The notes under the pieces are model-generated. The model worked only from the letters and a program-made list of their open reading frames with translations, ran no database searches and was not told where the DNA came from. This document shows, in pieces, positions 54,396 to 64,000 of a DNA stretch of 64,000 nt. The first letter of the stretch is position 1; the number at the start of each line of letters is the position of its first letter. Source of the stretch: Morinoia aosen (lineage: Eukaryota > Arthropoda > Malacostraca > Amphipoda > Talitridae). The stretch lies in contig CM059563.1 in NCBI GenBank assembly GCA_030386875.1, positions 12,728,001 to 12,792,000 on the forward strand. The letters run 5' to 3'. A program made the translations under genes and the position numbers.

Positions 54396-55077
54396 GAGAG
54401 TTTTACCAGCCGCAGTCGAAGTGCTATGTTCACTGCGTGGCTCGCTGCGTAAAGTCTTCTTTGTTTTTTCCACTGCTCCGTGAAACTTTTTCTGTGATGG
54501 CTGGAAGCTGTGTGTTATTTTTTCAAGTTTCAATTTCACTCTGGAATCGACGTCCTTTCAATGAAATTCCAAACTGCCGACAACAGGAAAATGTCTGGTA
54601 GGTCCAAATTTGGTATTTATCGGTTGGGTGATGAAAGGACGGCTATTTCGTCCTTGGCCCAAAATTCTCGAACAGCTGAGACGAGTGACACGGTGTGATG
54701 TCGTGGTGCCAAATACAATTGCTGCTCTTGCACTATTCAGGCCGGTTTTGCGGAACGGCTTTTTGACTATTTGACTTCGGCGTACTAATTCGTAATGAAT
54801 AATGCCACGACAGCCCATCTTCACTGTCTCACAAATCAGCAGAACGACTGTAGCATGTGCTTATTTAGACGGTCTAGTTCGAAACTGATCAAAGCCAGTT
54901 CTGTGCGGAAAATTGCGTCTTGATGCCAGAAAATGCCTGTTGGCACTATTTTTTGCAGAAACTCATTGAACTGTTGAACTGCTCATTGAACTGTTCACGC
55001 GCAATTTTAAGAGTCATCATTTTTTTGATGCCACACTGTCGGTGAGAGTGTGGAGCTTAGTTTAGAATGTACAGTGG

Positions 55078-55200
55078 CATGGGTCCAAAGATTGAAGCTC
55101 GTCAAGGCTCAAGACTCAAATATTGCAGTTCGTCAAGGCTCAAGACTGAAATATTGAAGCGGCAAGGCTCAAGACCCAAAGATTGGAGTTCGTCTCGTAG
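55078..55200. repeat. 33-bp tandem repeat (about 3.5 units)
   Basis: Units of GTCAAGGCTCAAGAC followed by an ATTGAAG-like spacer at 33-bp intervals, with small changes between units. Confidence 0.8.
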
Positions 55201-55995
55201 TCAGGCGGAAACGATAGACGTGCGTAGTATAGTCAGAAATAATACAAGGTGCCGCAGGAGGCGAGTGTGTGTGTGTAATACTGCCTGGTGTGTACGATAG
55301 CTTTGTAACGCACGGGTAAGTAGGGGAGCCCTCATACAGAGTGTCAAATTGCGTTGCTCCGGGTAAGGAAAGCAACATTTGGAAACAAGAATAGTCACAG
55401 TTGTTCGATTGTCTGAGGTGCCTGCAAAAGTAATTGAATTCCTTGCATTGGTTAATTGGTAAATTGAAGCGATGAAAGATATTGGTAAAATAGCGAACGA
55501 AAAATTAATGCGGGTACATTATCTCAGATGAAACATGAGTGTCCTGATAAAGGTTAGAAAACAAATAATGAGCTTGAAAATTACTTTGGTACTAAATCTG
55601 ATTGTTATATACTCTATTTTTAATGTTATGGTGGAATAGGCCTGTATGGTATGCGTTGATGCTGCATTTAAATTCTTCGTATCTATTTTTTCGTGTAATC
55701 TTAGTCGTATAGATGTTTCCTTTCCTCTAATTGACTGAGCTCTGTTTTATGGACGCCTGAGTTCAAACGAGTCGAGTTCATTTTGCTTTCCCTGATGTAG
55801 AATATTCATTCAAGGCTTAGAATTATACGTTCTTAATCGTTACGAATCTTTATTATTTATTCACATTAATATGGAATAAAAAACTAAAGCTTAAGTGTTA
55901 ATATTTTATCACACACGTTTCGGATTGTTTTCGTGTTCTAAAACTAAAAATATATTCGTTTTAGCTTTGGTTCTCCTTTTCATCATCTCATGGAG

Positions 55996-56300
55996 ATAAA
56001 TTCAGTTAGCGTTCTCACGGGGATGATGGAAGCTCTTGGTTTTGTTACGTGCCTTCTTTTATTCCATGCGTTAATTTTTTTTCAGCGTCTTAATTAACTT
56101 TGTTTTCCGAGTATTCTCCTGTTTCACAAACTTTTTTAAATCGGTCTGTTTCTATATCCAGTATGTGGAGACGCACCTGGGGCATAGATTCCTTGTTCCC
56201 ATAATTCTATCCTAAATTGAGCCTTCCTTTTTCTTCTCTCGGCAGCACCTTTGTTGTGATTCGGGAGCCATAAATTAACTAATAATTTAATATGATCTTT
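55996..56300 (+). repeat. SINE-like family, old copy 13
   Basis: Diverged copy with GGGGATGATGGAAGC, TTTCTATATCCAGTATGTGG (older-subfamily block), CATAGATTCCTTGTTCCC and the tail TTAACTAATAATTTAATAT. Confidence 0.6.
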
Positions 56301-57309
56301 TCCATCATTTTGTGTGAGATTTCTCAAAAATCGACCAGTTACTTTCATCATTCATATAAATATTATAAGAGCATGTTAGATTTACTTCGACATGCGCTGT
56401 GTGCAGGATCTGTATCCTCGTACCATCTGTCGCAATGAATCCAGACGAGCTAGGGAACCGCCATTACAGCGATTGCCACCTGAGCGCTGCCGTGTAGTCT
56501 GATAGCCCGAGCGCTTCCCATTTCTGAGTGTGACAGACAATCCAAACCAGATTACTCGGTGTCATTTTTGCTGTCATTTTATGGTGGTGTGACATCGGCT
56601 GTCAGTATTGAGCGGGGCAAAGGTAATACGAGGCGGTGTATTTTTGAATAAACTCCCTGTAATTGAGCTTCCTTCTTTTTTTCTCTTCCGAGTTACAGAG
56701 GGAAAATATCACTGCTTGTCGTGTCTGACAAGTAGTGAACTGAATAAATTGAAATGAAAAAGTTTACTCAATATTCTTAGGAATTATGTTCATGATGATT
56801 AGACTTATCCAAGCCTTCTTTTATGCCATTTCGCGTGTGGCCCATCAGTTCTGATATCGGCACTAGACAACCGAGTAGCTCCTTGATCGGCATTGCGTAC
56901 ACAAATCGAGTAGCTCCTAGTTACGGACAAGTAGCTGCGTATGAACTACGATTGATGTACAGGGCATCAACTCGGCGCCAAGCTGATGCACATGCAGATT
57001 TAGTTTTATGGTAAATAACAGTTTAAAAAAATTACCAGTACTTCGGCTTATGAGCAAGGTGTTTCTTTACCAAGTAACGGATAGTTATTTATTTACTTTA
57101 TACTTCTGTTACCCTCAGAACGAGTAGTTAAGCGTCGTGAGGTGGACTTGGTGGAGTAACGCTTGGTGGAGTACAAAATAAAGCATGCCTGCTATGTGCT
57201 TGTCTAAGGGAAGAGAAGTTTTGCACAACCACACAAAGGTATAGAGCGCGATTGCGTCAGAATCGCTGTTCGTGTTCGCTGCATTATGCTTGTACTTTTT
57301 GGAAGTTTG

Positions 57310-57416
57310 CTTGCAGATTTCGGCTGCTCGATGGGTCGTTGCACGGGAATTTCGAGGCACATGCGAATTTTGGCTGCCCGATGTGTTGCCTCATGTAATT
57401 TTTGATGCTCATGCAC
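57310..57416. repeat. 50-bp direct duplication
   Basis: GATTTCGGCTGCTCGATGGG and GAATTTTGGCTGCCCGATGT open two adjacent about 50-bp units, each ending GGCACATGC or GCTCATGC. Confidence 0.6.
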
Positions 57417-57499
57417 CCGCGACGTGCTAGTCGTATTTTTATCTCTGGCCACGAGGACGCATGTTGAGAGACCGCTTCTAACGACCATCATTGCTGCAG

Positions 57500-60400
57500 T
57501 GACAAGACTTAGTTTTATGCTTTTTATTAATTTTATGTGATTCGAATATTTTGGTAACGTTCGCGGAGTATTTTCGGCGTGGTCATTTCACACTACCGAT
57601 GAAGTTTCAAGTACCTTGCATAAACTGCATCATAGGGTGCAGTATGACTTCTCTGACTGCAATGTCCGCTGCTATGCTTCGAAGCGGCTACTTGGTCATG
57701 CTCTCCACACTTCGGGTCCTCGGATATAACGCGTGAAGGGTAGGGAGGGCCGCTCTGTATTGACAGCAAGTTATGGGCATTAGGACAAGTTGGATGTGCG
57801 CGCCTCGAGTTCTTGATTGGCAGGCCTTAGAGAGTTGCAGAGCGCGCGCTGGACAGCCTGACATTCCTGGGACAGCTCGAGCTCTTCTCCTGTCATTTGC
57901 ATGCGTTATGCAGCGTGCAGACGCAGTGCTATTAGCACTGCATTGTATTGCATATGCATTTCTAACTCCAGCCACAACTCCCGCTATTAGAACTTGCAAA
58001 CTTGCTCTGCAGATTCTCATCAGGCTGGAATCCTTAAATTGCTTCCACTTTATTGAAGTCGAGTTGAACAATCCGCTCAACTTAGGCTCTTTGATGCCCT
58101 CTAGCTTCAATACATATCCCGCCTTGCGTCCGATCAGTATTTTTGGATAAGTGACTTGCAGGAACTCGGCAGTGGAATGCCAATTATCTGAATGTGCATT
58201 TTGAGCTCTGAGTTGGCGTTACTTCTGCGTAATTTTACCAGTGAGGAGTTTATATTGGACGTAAAAATAGACGTTTTAAAACCGCTCGTAGAAGTTACGG
58301 GTAAATTAGGACGCCAGATTTGACGATTTGGCATGGACTGAAGTTGCTTCATTGTGTGCTGTGCATGCATTGTGGGGGACAGAGACCACTAGAGTAATTC
58401 AACTATTAATATTGGACCTGTGTTCGAGGAAATAACGGAAGTGATGTAGTATGAATAAAAATAGCTTTACAAAGCTCTAGAGCTCTAGCTTTCTGTGTTG
58501 TTGGTTGATGGATGTGAAGAAAGCACCCGTGTCACACTTTTTAGTCCATGTGAAAGAAAGGTGTACGGTGCTCTAAAAAGAGTCGCACGCTGTGGCTAGA
58601 GCTGTATTTTCCTAAATTGGATTTTTTCAAAATAATATGACCTAATTACCACTCGGTATCCGTGCAAGATACCGAATGGTCGTATGGGTATATTTACTTA
58701 AAAAAAAAGTTAACACCACGAATTGTGGCCGGTGAATATCTCTAAACTGGCAAACTGGGCGTCATACATAAATAATGTTTGGAAGTGCCAAGTTGGGCTA
58801 TTTATTTACTTGCTTGTATTTCTCCTTAGTCTGTGGGAGTGGAATCAATGACGAGTTTTTAGACTGCCGTTAAACGGCATAGATGTTCCTCTGAAAATCT
58901 TAACTGTTTATTCTTCTGCAGAATTAGCATTATCAGATACCCTTTCTTCTCAGCGGATATGTTTTAGGAGCAAGTGTTCCAGGTTTTGGAATCTGTTTTA
59001 AAAATATCCTGTATTTTGCAAGCTTAAAGAGGAATTAAATTCCACTCGACTCATACTCATTCGAAAGTTATTTGTATCTTCGTATGTATACTTCACGTAG
59101 AAAAAGGCGAAAAATAATCTTGCTACCAGTACACAAATATGACGGTCAAGCTATGTTCATGTATCGTAGAGCTCAGTTTCGCTCGAGAAACTGAGCTCGC
59201 TCGCTAGGAACTATATCGAGTAGTTGGAGGCAGTTGATGCGCAGCAAATTAGAGCCTTTAATTTTAGCCAACACTTGATATTATGAGGGCTTCAAGTGAA
59301 ACAGAAGTAGGTTCTTCAAATTAGTCGAAAAGAAAATACGAATTCTTAGGATCAGGTATGTTTGTGATGGTGTGTAACACAAGACCATTCTCAAAGTTTT
59401 CTCCACCGTGCGAAATAATCCGATGCCTAATTTTATCATCAACTAGATGCCATTTTTTATCATCGGTGGCTCCTCATCGGCAGATGCAGAAAAGACTTGA
59501 AGGTCTTCGAAAGTATTTGTATGAGTTACCTTGTAATGTTGACTCGCTTTCAATGCATTTGAGTCTGCTTGGGTTCTTAATTACTACTGCTGCAGCTGTA
59601 AGATGTGAGCTTTTATTTCTGTCTCCTCGTTTGATTTTTGTTCGGTCAAGGGATTTTCATGTTGTGTTCAAATTATCTTTACGTGAAGCATCCCGTCCCA
59701 ATAATAAAATAGTAGAATGCTGTACGTTTCTGCCACAGTATTTTGCTCTTTTCCGGTTTAATAACGCATCAGTTTAAATGCGTTAGCAAGCCTAAACGCA
59801 GTGTGCGCTGCTTACTGATACCAGGGAAATTTCTTCCCGCGTTTTGCTGTCATTTTGACTGCCACATTTGCCTTGAAGCGTGGAGGCAATTTTTTCGATT
59901 GCTCTCTAGCGGCATTTCAGCCAAGGAAATGAAAAGCTTTTTTCAACTCTATGATGGCTCAGTATTGCAGCCTGGAATGGAGCGGCCGCCCGTAATTGCT
60001 TCTTTTGAGGGGCGGGTGAATGAGCCTCGTTGCTCCCTCGGCGCGGGTGCTTGCATGCTCCTAACGTGCCCTGTTCTGCATAAGTGATCACGAGCAGGAT
60101 TTCTGAACAATTTGTGTTGCAGCAGTACAGATGACGGCGTGAGCTCTTCGAAGTCGACTTGGATACGCTACGTACTATATCAAGCTGGGCGTCTCTCAAA
60201 TAACTCAAGCATCTAGCAACTCTACTGGGTTACCAAATGCTCAATGTTATTTATGCTCACATTTTACTACAAATATGCGAAGCCAACTCGGCTACTCCGG
60301 TGACGTATATTGTTTTAAAATCGGACTAGAAAGACATCGACTGCCTGCTGATTTCATATGAATTGACACCGTCCTAGTGGCAGCGGTAAAATTCTTCTAT

Positions 60401-61250
60401 CTGCCTGTGTAATAAATAAATTGAAAATTTTTTATCTCATCTCTGCCAGCTGTTTCGATAAAAAATGTGCGTCCGACGGGCAAATTCGAACTTTCAATTA
60501 GAAAAGAAAGGCTGACCGAACCATTGCATTAAAAAATATGGGTGCAACTAACAATGAAGAAGCTTTCCGGTTAAAAATTCTCTAAACGAAAACTCCGTAT
60601 TCTGTGCAGGCAAGTGCTCGTTTTTCAGAAACTTGTTTTCCATGACAAATGCAAAGGAGTTGAAGTGAATTTTGAACTATGTTTAGAAATTGCATGATAT
60701 CGCATTAGTAAATAAAATTCTGCTTTGAAAATTCTATTAAAAACAGGGTTTATTAGTCAATCACATTTATCTTCATTCAATTCTAAATATACTGTAGAAC
60801 ATCAAAGAACTCTGTGTATGAATTCGGTACTCATTAGTAATTGCCACGGACTCTTATTTCATATTTTAATTCCTTCTATCTGTATTTGAGTTACCTTTGC
60901 TCGTCGACCATATATTGGATGTCGACTGATGCCCACAAATTTTTACAAATGAAAAGCACGGAACAAGAAAAGAATCAATTGACACCCGAGTAGAGTGTCA
61001 ATGTGAGGGCGTGCCTCTCATGAACGTCCGCTTGCCATTGCCGGAAGTTGAGGCAATTATTTAAGGTCCGCTGTGACTGGTGGCGTTCCCTCGCGTATCT
61101 GAGATGTCAGTCCAGTTGAGTTATCTGCTTTTAATTGCCATGTAAACACTGAGTGTCCCGGACCTGCTCACCGAGTGCCCCGGTACTGCTGCACTCGCAG
61201 GGTGTTGACGGGCCGCGCTTTGGTCGCTTGGTCCCCTTTGTTATCTAAAC
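57500..61250. other. No supported gene; scattered GC-richer islands
   Basis: Long frames at 57688-58150 and 59358-60087 have no recognisable motif and no consistent splice context. GC-richer islands at about 57590-58060, 59930-60090 and 60990-61240 stand out from the AT-rich surroundings. A perfect 12-bp inverted repeat with a 6-base loop lies at 59169-59198 (GAGCTCAGTTTC). Confidence 0.35.
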
Positions 61251-61447
61251 CAATTACCTCTGCTGAATTTTGTGCCGTATGTTGGAATCATCATCTTGGT
61301 TTGCATGTGCTGGTTCTATATTTATTTGAACAAGCGCAAAATTCGCGCTAGTAACAGTAAATATTTCACGTATACTGGCATGGTTTCTTTTGTGATCCAG
61401 CCACACTAAATAGAAGTTCTCTATGCTTCTATCGCAGATGCACTATA

Positions 61448-61742
61448 AATTTAGAAACGAAGAAAATGCTTATAAAATTAATCATTTTATTTAAAAATTG
61501 AAAACGTTTCGGAGATCAACTCCATCAGTTCCGGAAAATACAAAGTGATCAATTCTATGCCAGCATAAAGCTACGATTGACATTGAATATACAGTCTGGA
61601 ATTTTTTGTCGATCGTAGTTCTTTGATTGCGTATTGATCATATTTTGTATTTCATAGAACTGATGATGGAGCTGGTCTCCGAGACGTTTTCGATTTTTTT
61701 TAATAAAATGATTAATTTCATTAGCATTTTCTTCGTTTTTAA
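61448..61742. mobile_element. 0.3-kb palindromic (foldback) element
   Basis: The left arm, AAACGAAGAAAATGC then AAATTAATCATTTTAT, returns inverted at the right end (ATTTTCTTCGTTT). Similarity continues almost to the centre near 61590 (AATATACAGTC region). No TSD could be settled. The arms contain GAAAACGTTTCGGAGATC and its inverted partner. Confidence 0.75.
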
Positions 61743-62029
61743 ATTCCCAGCCAAATTAATGTTGGAGTAAAGCACACCAAATCTGAGAGTTTATCTCCAA
61801 AGTATAAAGAGGGTAATGGCAGTGCGCGCTCCCTGTAGATGAGCCGAGAAAGTGCTGGAAAAGGTTTATTAAGCTTTACGGAGCCGCTGGGGCCGAGCGG
61901 GTGCGATAATGGACTCTGGATCTCATTTCCTACCCCCGCAAATAAGGCAAATCTGCTTAGATATTTCACGGCTGCGCGCAGTTCTCTTCTGCCCTCCAGT
62001 TTGTGCCTAATGCCTCACACGTATTTGTG

Positions 62030-62310
62030 TCGCAGCTCTTGTAACATGACGGTGCTTCTTTTTCGTGAGTATGTGAGCTCTTTTAACGCGACGGTACTTC
62101 TTTTTCGAAAGCGTGAAAACTTTTGTTACAAAAACTTTAACTTTTGTTACAAAAAGGTACTTTTATCGGAAATTGTGTGAGCGCGCTTATAACAAAAAGG
62201 TACTGCTTTTTCAAACGTGTTTGAGCTCTTGTAACATGAAAATATTCAAGTTAAAGTTGCATGTCTGTAAGCTCATTTAACGTGAAGATACTTGCGTTTC
62301 GTGTATTCGG
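62030..62310. repeat. Diverged tandem repeat (about 50-60 bp units)
   Basis: Recurring GAGCTCTTGTAACATGA, ACGGTACTTCTTTTTCG and TTTTGTTACAAAAA, roughly five degenerate units. Confidence 0.7.
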
Positions 62311-62319
62311 AGTTGAGTC

Positions 62320-64000
62320 CACTGCAACAAGCGTTTTTTTATTGTTCTCACAATATACTCGTATTATAGTAAAAAATAGGAAAATCTCCAAGGTAAAATC
62401 TTGTAGCAGAAGATATTAGTTTTGAAACTGTATTTGTCAATTATTCCATCGTACCTCAGATTCAGTTGTTATTTTCCAATTTTGTTCCATATGATTTTCA
62501 AGCTTTCTTCTTGTCATAACGTTAGTATTTTAACGTGGTAAGAAGCATTTTTTCTAAATATTTCAAGAGTTAGCTGGAAGTCTTTTTTACCTACTCATCA
62601 GAACTTCAGAGTTTCATATTTATTAGGCAATGCTAATTTTACTTGTTTTCATTTTGAACGAGATGCCATTATTTTATGCATACTACCAAATTTTGTGAAC
62701 TAAGTTTCAACATATTCTATAAGTTAATTTATTTTAATAATGTAATTATTAGAGCATATAAAGATAGTTGTAATTTATAATATTTAAATGCAACGCATTT
62801 TAGGAAATAAAAGTATAAACTCAGGTTGTGAAGATGTTCCACTTTAAGAGGAAGTTGTTCACGTTTGAGGATGACCAGTCATAGGAAGCCTCAATTAGGT
62901 TATGTTCCAGTTCCAGGGATTCTAGTGTATTTTGTGGGTAGCATTCGGTCACTTTTTCGTTGAATCAAAAGGCTTTAATGTTCATTTTAAGCCCTGTGTT
63001 TACGACTCACTTTGAGATGATGTGTAGTGGCTTAAATATAAAGACTTAGTTTTAAAATAGCTTTTGAGGAAACTAGTAAAGAGTAGAACGGTGTCTTTGC
63101 CCTTTTGTTGCGCGCAAAAGCTTTCCTTAACAGTGGCCGGTGTAAGTGCAACAGAAACTTCAATTTTCCTCGGCTCGCCCAACATATCGAGTGCGCTCTA
63201 TTACCGGACGGAAAATCGAAGCCTTCCGCACGTCGAGGGCCGGCAATAAATCGCAGGCCCGCTGCCTTCCCGAGTAAACCGGCGCTTGGGTCTTAGCCAT
63301 CAGCAACCCTTGCAAGAAACAGCACTTCTGACCGTGCCTTTTTTGCTGGATGCCCTAGCGTTCCTGTTGAAACGCGGCGCTGCTGCCTCCGGACGGGGCG
63401 CTTGGAAGTATGGTTGTCGCGGTAGATCATGTTGTGATGTATGGCTTGTTTGGGATCGGTTGTAGCCATACACTGATCGAGCTACACCTTGACAAAGGAG
63501 TATGTTTGTTTTTTATGGTGTATGAAGGTAGAGTTTTGTGTTTTGCGAATGAGCTCATAGCCCTGTAGTATTCCAATTCTAAAATTGTAATAAGATTATT
63601 AGTTCTCCAGAGTCATTCAGGACGAGATCCTGGTGCAGTAGATTTATATAAGTTGAAAGGGACGTATTAAATTTCCTGTTTTTGATGGTAATACGTAATG
63701 TTCATTCTTTGCGTCATGAATGCTGTGCACGCTCCAGGAGTACTCTTAGAGAAACGAATGAACTTAGAATATTTCTTATTCAAACGACACCGTGTTTAGA
63801 GGGAACTGGAAGTAGATATAGGCGCGTACGTGTTGTTTTCCGGGCAAGCTCACATGAAGCCTTCTGCATCCCGGCCCTCAACCAGCATATAGTTCGAATG
63901 TATTAGGCTTGCAATCGCAGTTATCAATAACTTTCTCTTAATATGAGGTGTTTCAATTTATACTCTCATTCTTACTGTTGTGATAATATTGTACGAACGT
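62320..64000. other. No supported gene; GC-rich island at 63100-63420
   Basis: AT-rich except for 63100-63420, which is GC-rich and complex (CGAGGGCCGGCAATAAATCG). The open frames across the island on both strands show no domain. It is a possible conserved non-coding element. Confidence 0.35.

Noticed and set aside
59358-60087. Two overlapping open frames of 114-139 codons
   Set aside because: No motif or family resemblance was seen and they lie in a gene-free region. Kept only as part of a possible non-coding island.

Overview
The window looks like nuclear DNA of an arthropod, probably an insect. It is AT-rich, with GC-richer exons joined by GT/AG introns of a few hundred bases to a few kb. 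It carries several arthropod-type transposon families: an I-superfamily LINE with an RNase H domain, tRNA-derived SINEs, a hAT element, piggyBac-type and Harbinger-like MITEs and a mariner remnant. No prokaryotic gene organisation, CRISPR array, rRNA gene or intact tRNA gene was seen. The species cannot be named from the sequence.

Layout. 1-5660: gene-poor, with a minus-strand tRNA-SINE (1206-1520) and a decayed 2.4-kb hAT element with an intact 8-bp target duplication (2651-5092). 5672-11265: a full-length 5.6-kb LINE with an 11-bp target duplication, an ORF1 with zinc knuckles, an ATGA-overlapped ORF2 (endonuclease, reverse transcriptase, RNase H) carrying two frameshifts, and an initiator/DPE-like 5' end. 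It sits in or beside an older LINE tail. 11837-15266: a long-TIR MITE, a second half copy of that family, and a TTAA-flanked block containing a large palindrome and a C8G14 tandem array.

16031-37523 (+): a host gene for a TBC1D2-type (Armus-like) Rab GTPase-activating protein. Sixteen coding exons were placed by hand. All splice phases agree and give at least 1301 residues: N-terminal PH domain, long serine-rich linker, coiled coils and a TBC domain with both catalytic fingers. The last exon or exons after 37523 were not found. Repeats crowd its splice sites: one SINE duplicated the 3' splice site of exon 7 through its own target duplication, a nested pair of SINEs sits 11 bp from exon 9, a tandem duplication copied the acceptor of exon 14, and a 31-bp minisatellite starts at the donor of exon 6.

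37524-44024: intergenic, with minisatellites, a tRNA-SINE-like stretch, SINE and MITE copies. 44025-48070 (-): the 3' end (four phase-consistent exons, 232 codons) of a second host gene, with polyglutamine and a very basic, Lys-rich C-terminus. I do not recognise it. 48071-64000: no supported gene. It holds a mariner 3' remnant, MITE copies, small tandem arrays, a 0.3-kb palindromic element, and several denser, more GC-rich islands that could be conserved non-coding elements.

The most distinctive repeat is a 0.3-0.37 kb SINE-like family (13 copies, all on the + strand) with paired short hairpins at the 5' end, an (AATCT)-like tail and 10-14 bp target duplications, which point to target-primed reverse transcription.
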